From Leptodactylus fallax (Eukaryota > Chordata > Amphibia > Anura > Leptodactylidae): 64,000 bases of DNA. The notes beneath the pieces are model-generated. The model did not search any database, was not told the DNA's origin, and was given only the letters and a program-made list of their open reading frames with translations. This document shows, in pieces, positions 20,951 to 32,979 of this stretch (position 1 is the first letter of the stretch; each line of letters opens with the position of its first letter). The DNA lies in the NCBI GenBank assembly GCA_947044405.1, contig CAMRHE010000035.1:8467501-8531500 (forward strand). The letters run 5' to 3'. Both the position numbers and the translations under genes were made by a program.

Positions 20951-21960
20951 ATAGTACCAGACAGTAGAGTAAGCAAACCTAATTAAGACTAATAATACCA
21001 GTCACAAACATTTTTTTTCTTTACATAAACCAGGTACAATTCACATTAGTTTTCCAGAAAGGGTAATGATCATTAGAACAGTGACTTCTTTCTGCATTGC
21101 AAAATGTTCAGAGAATGTTAATTGTTCTGATACACCTAGAAGATGAACTGGGGTGAAGAAATGAAGACAGTACCTGATGACAGATTGTCTGGTGTCATGA
21201 GACAGTGCCCAGACATATTCATGAGATCTTGAATAACCTGACATTTACCACTTTACAGATATAAAATGATACCTTTTATTCACTTCTCTCTGTTACTGTG
21301 CAATTTTAGCAATTTATAACAAGTCTTCCTGCAAAGAGACTAATGGAATGAAAGTAACATGAAAACATAGCTGGGCAGAAAAAAAAGGTTGTAATGAAAT
21401 CCATTCTGCACACAACATTGTACTTCAAAGCACATTACACCGAGAGAATGAATCCCTCTTTTTGTGCCATCTGACAAATATATTGCTCGTCCTAAGTATT
21501 CATTTATTATTGCTTCGCACAGCTGAAATGTGAAAGTGTTTTGTTCTGATTAAAAAGCAAAGCATTTCAGTTACATAGCAAATGTTTCTATCTCTGCAGC
21601 CGCCTAAATGTATTTTGACAGGATTTCTATTGTTGTATATGAGGGCAGTCACCTTTAATTGAATGTATGATAAATCTCATCATCCAGGGGCAATACTTGC
21701 AACATCACACATTTCTGAGATGATGGAGAAATCAAGCAATTCATTCATTGTAATTTGGAACAAAGAACAAGAATTTGTGCTCCTTGTATTCAAGTTATCT
21801 CTAATAGTCAAAATATTCAGAAGCAAAGTTTAAAGCATACCTACTGCTATCATTTCTGAGATTATATTTTACTGGTTGAAGAGGGAATTTCCCTCATCTT
21901 CCAGGAACCTGTAGTTCTTTTTCTTTGTCTATGGGCTTGCTATAAATGTTCAGAAATCTC
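20951..21960. other. A+T-rich sequence without recognised features
   Basis: About 1 kb with no long frame, no terminal repeats and no similarity I noticed to other parts of the window. It is one of the few stretches that could be non-repetitive host sequence. Confidence 0.5.
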
Positions 21961-22450
21961 TACATTAAAGGAAAATTGTGCCAAGAAATTACCTATTGCT
22001 TAAATAACATTTTAATATTAAAACATATATATTTTTTAATGTGTTTTTTAATTTTCCATGTTATAGTCTATATTTAAAAAATCTTTTAGTCAAATAGTTT
22101 GTGACTTCCTGTTTCCTAGAGATGGACCGTAGGCCATAGACACAGACTCTATTGCTTTCTATGGAAGGGTATACAAAGCATGCTCTGTGACCTTTGCAGA
22201 GGTTATTGCCCAGGGGCAGTAGATAAGCTGTGATCATCACCTATCAAGACTGCTAGATTCTGTGTCTTATGTACATATACATAATAGCTGCGATTATCAC
22301 TGTGCTGATAAGTAAGGTGGCTGCTGTAAAAAAATTCTACTACAGAAAACAGGAAGTCTCAGCATATTATTTGGCTTATTGGCTAAAATCAGAACTTCAG
22401 GATTTTTAGAAATGTTTTAAAATATAAATATATATATTTTGAGACTAATA

Positions 22451-22511
22451 TTTTGAGACTAATCCCCCCAAGTTGTCACACTATATATATATGGGGGGAT
22501 TAGTCTCAAAA
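22451..22511. repeat. Perfect 19-bp hairpin
   Basis: TTTTGAGACTAATCCCCCC (22451-22469) is exactly complementary to 22493-22511 across a 23-base A+T-rich loop. A partial direct copy of the left arm lies just upstream (22437-22450). It marks the edge of the LTR-like block. Confidence 0.85.
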
Positions 22512-22911
22512 TGGCGGCAGACTCCTGGTCCGGACAGCGGTGGTTCGTGGTACTGGGCGCCGGAGAGATAGCGTTCAGACGGTCCAAGTGTAAAATAACA
22601 CTGGCTTTATTCAGCTTAACTGCAACATAGCAAAACAACAAAAAACCTAGGCCACAGTTAGGGCCCTAACTCACTCCTTGAGCCCCTAACTAGCCTGACT
22701 ATTGCTCAGCTCCAGCAACAGTCCCCTGTGGACCCCAGCCCTTCTGGGACAGAGCATCTCTCTCTGTCCTTGGCTGGTCCACCATCTCCTGCTCCCTGCA
22801 GGATACTCCAGCCTTCTGGAGTTACGCGCCCCCACCCAAAGGTGTGGCTGAGAGCCTTTTCAGGGCTGGCCTGGGTCGCTCCCTAGCACCCTCTAGGTCC
22901 ACATACTCACA
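22474..22911 (-). repeat. LTR-like block (possible solo LTR)
   Basis: 438 bp running from TGTCACAC to ACTCACA. An AATAAA signal lies on the minus strand near 22605-22600. The flanks CAAGT and ATAGT are not a clean duplication. No internal retroelement sequence is attached. Tentative. Confidence 0.4.
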
Positions 22912-23050
22912 ATAGTATAATAAAAAATAATATAGATAAATAGATAGATGGATATTTTTTATGAATCTCACCAAAAATTCTTTAAAAATATGTTTAACAT
23001 AAGAGTTGATTGAAAAAATAAGTCATTTTCTGGCAACACATTCCCTTTAA

Positions 23051-24060
23051 GCAAGCAAACTAAAGAAAATGGGTGATACTGCATGATGTGTCTTAGTGTC
23101 TGAGTGAGTTTCATGATGTAAGTGGGGAAAAAGGGTTAACATTTTACAGTTAGGGTTAGAAACTCCATTGTTGACCATACTATATCTTATAAATATCTAC
23201 AGCTAAGGAAATATTTAGAATTATTTTGTAATAAATACTTTTTAAAGAGAACCGTGTTAGCACATTTACGTTGCCTTATCAGAGGGCAGCGTAAGGTAGT
23301 GTCAGAAACTCTGATTTTATCCATGCATTATTTATATGTGAATATAGTGTCATTTTGTGAAACCTACAGTTTATAGTTTTCAGCATGATGTAACTGTACT
23401 TGGAGTCTGGTGTTATTCTGAGCTAATTGACAGTTTTCTCCCTTTTACTGTGTATAGGGAGAATGCTACTGTTAAACAATATTTGATATGCAATATTCAT
23501 GGCCTTTAAGGGTTAAATTGTATTCTGCTGACATAACTCTTGTAACTTATGGTGCATGGGTGTGGATAGCATATGACTATTTTAGTAGTGTCCAAATACA
23601 GTAGTAGAAAGTATAAGGATGTTGGGAAACACCCCCTTTCATAAATATAAATGACTGACAGACACACACGTCGTGGTCTCACTACTCGGTGGGGGGTCTC
23701 CCTCTCCCTGTTGGGATCTGTCCCTGTCTCTGTCTCTCACTTTGGGTGTCTCCCTCGTCCGACCTGTGTCTACTTCCTCTAAGACCCTGGAAGAATGGCT
23801 GAATCGTCCTGCAGAAGACTAACACACATTGATGAATAAGCATGAGCCAAGATGTCTGCAAGGGATCCATCTTGAAGAAACCTACCTCCACACTTCTGCT
23901 AAAGAAATGTAAGACATTGACTGATATTTCTGTTATGCTGGAAGATTTCCATTTATCTGTTTCCCATAAAGGCTTCAATAAATCTCTACGTTTTATAAGA
24001 AGCTGAGTCCTCCAATAATGTTACCTTAGGGGTCAACACGTGAGTAAGGATTTCATTCAA
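23051..24060 (+). repeat. LTR-like sequence, retrovirus-type, uncertain
   Basis: A TATA-like ATAAATATAAATG (23641-23653) is followed by a pyrimidine-rich stretch. An AATAAA lies near 23976 and a CCTTAGGGGTCAACA end at ~24050, an order like U3-R-U5 of a solo LTR. I could not find matching terminal duplications and no coding region is attached. It may be an old endogenous-retrovirus LTR or simply A+T-rich sequence. Confidence 0.3.
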
Positions 24061-24159
24061 TTGTAGACTATTTTATAGTTTACGGACAGATATTATTTTA
24101 CAGCTACCAATCAGAGATGGCAGAGTGGTAACACATGTTATAGGACAGAGGCACATTTA

Positions 24160-24648
24160 CAGTGGCTTAAATGTATTTTATTGAGATTTTAAGTGATAAG
24201 CCAACACAAAGTAGCAGATAATTGTGAAGTGGAATGAAAATGATACATGGTTTTCAAAATTTTATTCAAATAAAAATCTGAAAAGTGTGACATGCAAAAG
24301 TATTCATCCCCCTGTACTCTGATACCCCTAAATAAAATCCGGTGCAATCAATTGCCTTCAGAAGTCACTTAATTAGTGTGTAATTTAGTCTCAGTATAAA
24401 TACACCTGTTCTGTGAAGGTATCAGTGGTTTTTTAGAGAACACTAGTGAACAAACAGCATCATGAATACCAAGGAACTCACCAGACAGGTCAGAGAAAAA
24501 GTTGTGGAGAAGGTTAAAGCAGGGTTAGGTTATAAAAACATATCCCAAACTGTGAGCATCCCAATGAGCACTGTTCAATCCATCTTCCAAAAATGGAAAA
24601 AGTATTCTACAACTGCAAACCTACCAAGACATGGTAGGTTTGCACCAC
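24160..24648 (+). mobile_element. Tc1/mariner element D, 3'-truncated copy
   Basis: Left terminus CAGTGGCTTAAATG follows TA (24158-24159), and about 300 bp of terminal repeat and leader follow. It includes the start of the transposase (24462-24647: MNTKELTRQVREKVVEKVKA, a helix-turn-helix start). It ends abruptly near 24648, so catalytic domain and right end are missing. The sister copy is at 45775-46936. Confidence 0.85.
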
Positions 24649-25428
24649 AGAGGTGGTGTTGACTATAAACACCAAGGGAAGTGGTGATGAAGAGGAGGGC
24701 CCTAGTTTGAGAAATAGCCCAGGGCCTATGGTCTACTTAATCCACCACTGCATCCACTCAGTGGATACTATTGAAGCACCTCATGATCTGTTGCTCAGTG
24801 CACTGTTGTCAGAAAACTAATGAACGTGGTGACAAAAAAATAAGCAGCCTGTGGGCTAAATAAGATGGTAGGATTTTGCAACCCTGTTCAGACCACCAAC
24901 TGGGGCACAATTCTCAACTGTCATCCTTTTAGCATCAAACAATAAATAAGCCTAGGTTGAAGCACCAAAGTCTTGTAGCCAGCTGAGTACTTTAAGCTTA
25001 ACTATGGTCATAGTAAGTATTGCATTGTGCCATCTGAATCTTTTTTTCCTGTATATTGCAGAAGCCAAATCATATGAATAGGACCCACTAATAATTTACC
25101 ATGTTCCTCTATTTCACTATTGTTAAAGGTACATAAGAACTTTGTGTGTCCATTTTGTACAGAGGCTCCATTTTGTATTCAGCAAACAATATTTCTATAT
25201 ACTGTATACTGTCTGTACTTTGAGTAATCTAAACTTGTACATATTATGCCTTCCCAGAAATTATGTGATATCTTCTGTGGAAAGTTTCCTTACAAATACT
25301 TATAGGCATCGTGTATGAGAGTCAGGCCATCTTGCCTTTTATAACTATAACTGCTTAAGATTGTTTTTAATAAATCAGAGAAGTGTCTTCATATAGAATC
25401 TCATAGACTTGTGTTTTACTTTCTCTCT
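24649..25428. other. Gene-free stretch with LTR-like tail
   Basis: No credible frame. From ~25124 (TGTTAAAGG) the sequence has LTR character, with AATAAA at 25368, but duplications and internal retroelement sequence are absent. Confidence 0.35.
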
Positions 25429-25436
25429 AGTACACC

Positions 25437-26546
25437 CAGGGACGTTTTAACACATTGGTGGGCCCTGTGCAAAGGTTTCATAAGTGGGCCCCCCATCACC
25501 ACCACTTAGAAATACTTGACCTGCACAAATTATAATGCCCCTGAATGGCTCCCACATAGTATAATACCTCCCTAGTGGCCCCATACAATATAATGCCCCT
25601 CATAATGTCCCCTTCCAGGTTGCCCCCACATTTTCATGTCCCCCTCAAGGTTACCCTCCCAGATTCATGTCCCTCCACCCCCTGGTTGCCCCCACAGTGT
25701 CATGTGTCCCCCAAAGTTGCCCCCACACTGTCATGTCCTCCTCAGGTTGCCCCCACAATATCATGTTCCCCCACCTCCCAGGTTGCCCCCACAGAATATC
25801 CCCCACAGTGTCATGTCCTGCTCAGGTTGCCCCCACACTATCATGTCCCCCCAGGTTGCCTCCACAGTATGTCCCCCCACACTGTTATGTCCCCCTCAGG
25901 TTGCCCCCACAGTATCATGTCCCCCACCTCCCAGGTTAGCCCCATAGAATATCCCCCACAGTGTCATGTCCCCCTCAGGATGCCCCCCACACTATCATGT
26001 CACCCCAGGTTGCCCCCAGATTATGTCCCCCCTCACTGTTATGTCCCCCTCAGGTTGCCTCCCACAGTATCATGTCCCCCCACCTCCCAGGTTGCCCCTA
26101 CAGTATCATGTCCCCCCACCCCTCAGGTTGCCCCTACAGTATCATGTCCCCCCACCCCTCAGGTTGCCCCCACATTATGTCCCCCACCCCCTTGCTTCCA
26201 CAGTATCATGTCCTCCCACAACATAGGTTGCCCCAACAGTTTTATGTCCCCTGCTGTATATAATCAGAGAAAAAAATAAACCTTAATACTCATCTTTCCC
26301 CGTTCCCCCATTCACTCTCTCTCTGGCCCAGGAGTCTTCTAGGAGTAACAGGCGCAATGTAAGTGACGTCACTACGTTGCGCCTCCTGCTCCCAAGAGAA
26401 TCCGAGCAAAGACAGCAGCAGGATGATGAAGCAGGACTGGACAGTGGGACAGAAAATACAGGACTGTCCCGCTGTCCAAAGGGGGCCCCAGCTACCGTAG
26501 GGCCCGGTGCAAGTGCAACGTTGGCCTTATGGTTAAAGCGGCCCTG
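25437..26546. mobile_element. Non-autonomous hAT-like element carrying a C-rich minisatellite
   Basis: Ends CAGGGACGTTTTAACA and TTAAAGCGGCCCTG are imperfect inverted repeats. The flanks AGTACACC (25429-25436) and AGTACACT (26547-26554) look like an 8-bp duplication with one mismatch. The interior is dominated by the minisatellite at 25600-26260. No transposase. Confidence 0.72.
25600..26260 (+). repeat. C-rich minisatellite, CATGTCCCCCTCAGGTTGCC-type units
   Basis: Imperfect tandem units of roughly 30-45 bp built on TCATGTCCCCCTCAGGTTG and CCCCACAGTA, with strong C/G strand asymmetry. Pro/Cys-rich frames across it are composition artefacts. Confidence 0.85.
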
Positions 26547-27239
26547 AGTACACTGTATAAACTAATTTGGACCCACAGACTGTTTGAGTCTCACCAGCAA
26601 AAGAGTATGAGAATCTTCCCTAATGTTACATTCATAGGCATAACGATCACAGTTGCAGGGGGACCAACCACGACCAGGCCTGGAGCTGTATGGGGCCTGC
26701 GACCAGCTAGAGATGGCTGAGGCCCCGCAGCACCATGAGAGCGGTCAGGGAAAGCCTGCTATCTTTAATATACATCTCGTTAATGGAAAAGGGCCCGGCG
26801 TCATGTGATTGTACACAGGTGAGTAAAAATAACAAACACTTATGTTCACCTCTCCTGGGTATCCTCTTTGGGGCTCTTCTGGCCTGTAATGGCATCACAC
26901 GCTTTGGGGGTCAATGTTGAGGCCCACTCACCACACTCCATGTGACCACTTAGGACAATCACAGGCCCCAGTGGTGACCCCTGAGGCATGTGACATTAGT
27001 CACAAGCCAGAGAGGCCCAAAGAGGATACTGGAGAGAGTCGGACGGACCAAGGATGAGCAGGAGTGGTGAGGCAAGGAGAGTATAAGTGTTATTTTTACT
27101 CACCTCTCCTGGGCCTCCACTTGTGGGGAGCATAATATATTGTGTGGGGCTACTGTGGAACACTATAATGTGCGGGACCTCTGGGGAGCATATTATACTG
27201 TACTAGAGGAAGGACCCGGCTTCACACGGGTATATTTCA

Positions 27240-29046
27240 TTTTTTGTTTGTGTAGTGACCCCATAAGAATTGGCCAGTTTTGCACTTGACATCCAGTATG
27301 GCAGTCCAGTATAGGTATAGTCTATTTATGGCTGTGTTGCTATGGAAACCTGGTAAATGAAATGTGAACTTACATTGGCTAATACACGTCATATCACTGA
27401 ATATTTAAGGACCTGCGAACTGCTATTGACTCATACAGGACATAAATAGCTTGGTTGCTATGGAAACCTGGTGTAAAGCTGTGTGTATGTCAAGACTGAA
27501 CCTGCGATTTTCCATTGGTCCATAAGTGTCATGTGATCGTGTGCATCTCAGTTTGGATATCAGTGAAAAACCTGCGATCGGTTGTTATGGAAAACCTGGA
27601 CTAAAGCTGTGTGTATGTGACCTTGTGTAACAGTGTCATCCACAGCGCCCTGCCCCTTTAAAGCTGACCTACAGCAGTGAAGAAAAATGGCTGGGTTGTT
27701 ATTGAAACCTGGAGTGCAGCTGTGTGCATGTGGCTGACAATGCTTTGTCAGATTGGAGACGGGCTTGGGTCTGCTGGGGAGTTTCAGCAGCTCGCTGTTG
27801 TCTGTAACGTACCTTATCAGATTGGAGACAGGCTTGGGTCAGCTGAGAGTTTTCATTAGCTTCAGCAGCAGCCATGCGTTTTTCTGCAGGGGACATGAGT
27901 AGTTTAAAAAAACGTTTCAATTTATAAGAATGCTGAAATCCAGTATGGCAGTCCAGTCAGTGGCGTAAATAGCGGTTTAGCAGTGGTAGCAGCTGCCACA
28001 GGGCCCGGGACATTAGGGGACCCAGCGGGCCTCTGCTGTTTTTTTCTTTAACACCAGCAGGTAACGGGCCCTATTTACTTACCGATCCCCGCTCCTGCTC
28101 ACGGCCACCTGCACTCCACCTTCTGCAGAGGCGGCTGTGAGCAGGAGCGGGGTTTGGTAAGTAAGGCCTGTGGGCCGTGAACCCCACAAACACTGCTATC
28201 ATTATACTCTGGGGTCTTTTCAGCAGGCTTCGGGCCTCCTTGGTGGCGTCCCAGATGTCGGTGGGCCAGTCCGACGTCATTATGCGTTGCGATACATGCC
28301 TGTCTCACGTGACATCTGGTCCAACATTGAAGAAGTAGCGGGAAGTGCGCATAATACTATATGAAGGAGCCACTATGATACTGTGTGCAGGGGCCACAAT
28401 GGGGCAGAATACTGTGTGCAAGGGCCACTATGGGGCCTAATAGTGTATGCAGGGGCCACTATGGGGCATAATAGTGTGTGCAGGAATGCAGTTTGTGCGT
28501 GGGGGGGTTGCCGGGGGGGGTCCCATGTCAAATGTTTGCCTTGGGGCCCAGCCATTGCTAGTTACACCACTGAGTCCAGTATAGGTACAGTCTATTTATG
28601 GCTGTGTTGTTATGGAAACCTGGTAAATTAAATGTGAACTTATATTGGCTGATACACGTGATATGACTGAATATTTAAGGTCCTGTGAACTGCTATTCAC
28701 TAATACAGGTCATACATAGCTTGGTTGCTATGGAAACCTGTGTGCCTGAGGAGAGTAAGCGCCTGCGAGCTGTTATTGGCTGATAAGGGACATGTGACCG
28801 TGTGTATGGCAGTTGGAATATGAGTGAAAGACTTGCAGGCTTGTATAGACTAATGCTGGTCATTTTTTGGGAATACTGTACCTCAGGAATGGTACGTCCA
28901 AGAGAGCTGAGACCCAGTCTATAATATTCCCGGACACCTGATGTACATGTGTGCCAAATTTGGTGAGGATCGGTCCAGTCGTTTGGTCGCGCATAAAGAA
29001 CAGACAGACAGACAGACAGACAGGAACTCATTTTTATATATATAAG
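27240..29046 (+). repeat. Retroposon-like repeat, partly duplicated head to tail
   Basis: The block CCAGTATAGGTA...GGTTGCTATGGAAACCTGG at 27295-27470 recurs at 28577-28740. The second copy runs into a tail (GTGCCAAATTTGGTGAGGAT, then an ACAG microsatellite 28993-29022 and a TATATATA end) typical of a retroposon 3' end. Units carrying GGTTGCTATGGAAACC recur every 114-127 bp at 27336, 27454, 27581 and 27695. A hAT MITE interrupts it at 27958. Confidence 0.6.
27958..28572. mobile_element. hAT-type MITE, CAGTGGCGTAA termini
   Basis: CAGTGGCGTAAATAGC and GCTAGTTACACCACTG-type inverted ends are flanked by perfect 8-bp AGTCCAGT duplications (27950-27957, 28573-28580). The same target with one AGTCCAGT and no insertion occurs at about 27286-27320. 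A fragment of the same family, reversed, is near 41880-42075. It encodes nothing. Confidence 0.88.
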
Positions 29047-29619
29047 AGATATGGCTGATGTGGAGCATTATACTGGAGGGAGGAAGCTATTGGGAACATA
29101 TAATACTGTGTGGGGTCACTTTGGGGGCCTCTGGGGAACATATACTGTGTGGGGCCCCTTCATTATTTACATCATATGCCACTTTTTTATAGAAGGGGTG
29201 CGATGTTATTACAGGCTGTAATTACATTGCACAGTCATTATAAAACAGATACTGTACAATGTAAATAATGAAGGATTCATGACACTCGCAAAAGCACCAC
29301 AGTCCCTCCAAACAACTTTTCAGCAGGGGTACTGGGTGTTACACCCCCACTGATCTCTTAGACGGTTAGGACCCCTGCAGATCAGCTGTTTCCCAGAGCA
29401 CACAGCTCCCAGCATTGTTTAAAGGACGGGCACTGCGATGCTCACTCACCATATTCTTGATAACCACAGTTGTAGGTATTATAGTTGCATCCCTTTCAAG
29501 TATCTGAGATACCTCAGTATCCATAACCTTCAAGAATACGCTGTAGGGAGACGGTAGGGGACCCAGGTCAAAGTTTGTACTGGGGTCCGCAAGACTTAAG
29601 TTACGCCAATGGTTACTCT

Positions 29620-31129
29620 CTTTACTTAAACTGTAAACTGTTGAAAGATAGGACAAGTAGTTCCCAGAAGATCAGAAATAGATCACGTGATCCAATGGAA
29701 CCGAAGGCTCTCATGAATTTTCAGGTAAAAGGCAATAACTAAATATTGTAATCCACCTGAATTATATATATTTGGGGAATATGTATTATTTAGCTTGTAT
29801 TAAATCAATAGGAAAAAGTTTAACCCGAGTAGTTGATATGTACAGTATATTATAGTGAAGAGTTCCCTTCTGAGAACACACTACTGTAGTCATAGAATCT
29901 AATCTGCTGTTTTCTTGAAATGCAACATTTAGCAATTTCCTCATTGATTTTAATGGGGTATAACCACAAAGTCATTTGAGAAGGTACATTGGAGCTGGCA
30001 TAAAGTTAAACAGCCATTGCTGTAACACATACCATGCTGCATTTAACAACAGCTTCAAAATGTAAATACACACTAAAGTACTTCACATTTATTGCGAATT
30101 ATCACTGTAAAATAAAATAAATATGTTAATGTTGCTTAAAACTTATTCCTAATTACTATAAACATACTATATGATGTTGTGATGATAACATAGCCCGAAA
30201 CAATTTATCCATTGATTATATTTTAAATAATTTAAAATAATTTTGAGGGATGATTTAGAATTAGCGACTTCTTGACTTTTGTTTTGTTTCTGGTTCAATC
30301 AGATCGGTCCTAAGATTCATTTCAGTCCAAATAAATTTGTTTAAAAATCCTTTAACTTGACACCCCAAGGAATCTTATGACGTTATCTAACCCATGTCTA
30401 GCTCTCTAAGGCAAACACAGGCAAAGTAATGTCAAAGTGATATGTGTATTGGAAAATAGATGGTAGGCAGTGGAAATAAAAAGCTTCTTTAACTATACAC
30501 TGTACTGTCACATTTTTTACACTTTTCAAAATGCTCTAAACATTAGCCCATTTCGTGGGAAGATGCCTGTCCATTTTTTTCATACACGCACATGGCAGTT
30601 GTATTGGATTAAGTAATGGCTTAATAAGCACTGCAAAAATTACCCTGTTTTAGAGACTTGCAAGTGAAACAGATTTGGAGTTATTTTAAGAAAAATTTGT
30701 GTCCACATGCCTGGTTAAAACAGTGAAGTGGATTTAAAAAAATAAAATAAAAAAATTATCCCTTTACAGGAACAGATGCAACACAAACATGGCACTGATA
30801 TTAGAAGAAGCAATGTATTTTTCCTTTTTTTCAGGTTTTTGCTGGGTTTTATTTTTTTGGGAGAGAGTTTTTTTTCTTTTGTTGTCAGTTTTGTCGATTT
30901 GGGTTTTCTGATGCCACCTGCAGTGCAGAATACACTCTCTGCCATTACATTTGAGGCTAGGCAAGATAGAACACCCATGTCAAACTGAACCAGTTCCTGC
31001 TAATGGTTCAATTTGCTGGTTCAAAATTCCATGGGATCAGTGTTATTTGTTAGCTTAAAGAAAAACTCAAAGTACGACTGAACCAAGGTATGACTGAAAT
31101 GTTAGGTGCTATACGTCAGGTTGGCGTTG
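29620..31129. other. Gene-free A+T-rich stretch
   Basis: No long frame, terminal repeats or RNA gene recognised. Possibly non-repetitive host sequence. Confidence 0.45.
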
Positions 31130-32460
31130 CAAAGTAAAAATTTCCTGATTCCTTATATTCAGGATACTGCACTGACTGCTGTTGGAGCTGACTTTTCTTC
31201 TGTTACTTGTAGCTGTGGTGTTGGCAGAGGTGGTAGAGCGCAGACTAAGTGAGAAAGATTGGGAGTGGACAGGGGCTTAGGCAGAAATGAGACTGGCACT
31301 GGCAGTTGTCTCCCTAAATGCTGTGGCAAGTTGCGCAGGCAGGAAAAATTTCCCTAGTTTGGCTTAAGGTCTATAAGAATGGCAGTCCAATAGTCATCCA
31401 TGTGCTTAATGCTAACAATATGCTTGTCACTATGAAAGTAACAAGCCATGCAGCTTGTTATGCTTGCCAGCATGTGCACTAATCCAGAGGACTGCCATTG
31501 TTGGCTTTGGCCAGCATAGTTGTCATCATCATCATCTCCACATAAATAAGGGTCATCCTGATTCCCTGGATGTGAACTAGCAGAGCCCCTTCTAAACCCA
31601 TATCAAAGTCCTCTTTCTCCTCTTCTTTCTGCTTTTCTTCAAATCCAGGGCCACCACACCCAGACCCACTTCATCATTCTCATCTAGTTCCTCTTGCATG
31701 CAAGATTGTTCATTCAGATCCTCAACAGCATCAGCGTTGCAGCCTCAGTGTTCAAGCCGTTCTTCTTCTTCCATCCATCTTTCATGACTGTAAATGTTTC
31801 CTGTAAGATTATTATTAAAGGGATGACAACACTGATGCTGCCGTTGTCCCTATTGACAAATTTGGCCTGAGGAGGTGACACATGAGTATCCAATGTGGGA
31901 AATCAAAATAACACATTGTCCCTGTGGTCTGCAGAGGGTTATAATGATGATGACAATGACCATGTGCTCATTGTGAAAGTGGCCCGGCTACAGTAAGGAC
32001 CATGGTGAGAAGGAGTAGGTTGGTCTTGCTGACTTTGTTTCCACTGCCAATTCTATTTTGCCAAATGAACTGGTGATCTCAATTTAACATAGTTCCTACA
32101 TTTGTGCCTGCGTGGCCACAGCTTATATTCTGCTTGCAGATGTTGCGCAGTTGCAAGCATTGTTTGTTGGGTAATGTACAGAAAAATTCCCACATGGGAG
32201 ATGAAAGCTCAAAGTCGCTGCTACCACCAGCCTGGAAATAAGTCTATGAGTGCTGCCACCTCCACACCATCCGAACTTGCCTTAGGTCTGCCCCTGGCAA
32301 GTTTATTTGATGTTGCAGTCAAAAAAACAAACCATCTAAATCTACGCTCTGAAAGCCAAACAGTTCTTATTCTTTTCTGTCCCCTACTGTGTGCCCAAAC
32401 AGCAGTTTATGCTCACATGTGACATTGTTGTACCCAGCGTACTCCACTTAACTATCATGT
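31130..32460. repeat. Decayed dispersed repeat related to R2
   Basis: CAGCTTGTTATGCTTGCCAG (31451) and GCCAGCATAGTTGTCATCATC match the start of R2 at 16450-16540. The GGGATGACA block near 31820 matches 16645. Any former coding frame is lost. I cannot assign the element class. Confidence 0.5.
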
Positions 32461-32470
32461 GTGGATATAA

Positions 32471-32877
32471 GGGTGGGTTCATACTTGTGGCGGCACTCTG
32501 TCTGCCGCGAATCCGACCTAAATGTCAGAAAACTGGATAGGGGCTGGATAGGGGAAAGTTTGCGACGCATCGTTTAAAACCCCATTCACTTGAATGGGAT
32601 TTTAAAGCAATGTGCGGGTGTGCGCTTACACCCTCTGCGCCTCGAAGCTGGTTTTTTTCACTGGAAACAAAGTCGGACATGCAGGACTTTGTTTCCGACG
32701 AAAAAAACTGGCTTCACAGCTCAGAGGGTGTAAGTGCACACCCGCACATTGCTTTAAAACCTAATTCAAGTGAATGGGGTTTTAAGCAATGCGTCGCAAA
32801 CCTTCCCCTATCCAGTTTTCTGACATTTAGGTCGGATTCACGGCGGACGGAGTGCCGCTGCAAGTGTGAACCCAACC
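32471..32877. mobile_element. PIF/Harbinger-like palindromic MITE, complete
   Basis: A 407-bp palindrome with GGGTGGGTTCATACTTG at the left and CAAGTGTGAACCCAACC at the right, flanked by TAA at 32468-32470 and 32878-32880. Its centre is the same GTCGGACATGCAGGAC as the copy at 1-354. Non-coding. Confidence 0.82.
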
Positions 32878-32979
32878 TAAACTGCTGTTTGGGCACATGG
32901 AAGGCTGCAGAAGAGAAGAAGCGCTATTTGGGTTTTTGATACGGTTTGGTTTTTGGATGCTATGCCAAATTTACAAAGT

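Larger units (their letters stand above)
21965..23050. mobile_element. MITE with AAAGGRAAT-type inverted ends, interrupted
   Basis: The left end TTAAAGGAAAATTGTGCCA mirrors the right end TTGGCAACACATTCCCTTTAA-like sequence near 23030-23048, with further matching subterminal blocks. An inner palindrome (GACTTCCTGTTTCC / AACAGGAAGTC) lies at ~22105-22355. An LTR-like block (22474-22911) interrupts it. Confidence 0.5.
26633..29611. mobile_element. Larger hAT-like non-autonomous element, nested
   Basis: CATAGGCATAAC at the left and GTTACGCCAATG at the right resemble the CAGTGGCGTAAC-type inverted ends. The flanks GTTACATT and GTTACTCT agree at six of eight positions. Inside are inverted blocks around GTGAGTAAAAATAACA (26819 and 27090) and the duplicated retroposon region 27240-29046. 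No transposase is evident. Confidence 0.45.

Noticed and set aside
23051..24060. Complete endogenous retrovirus
   Set aside because: Only LTR-like signals are present; no gag, pol or env coding sequence and no paired LTR.
25575..26279. Pro/Cys-rich open frame
   Set aside because: A C-rich minisatellite is open in several frames; no domain or start signal.
31130..32460. Possible host exon or transposase around the 106-codon frame
   Set aside because: The sequence matches dispersed repeat R2 in part, and I could identify no conserved domain or splice pattern.
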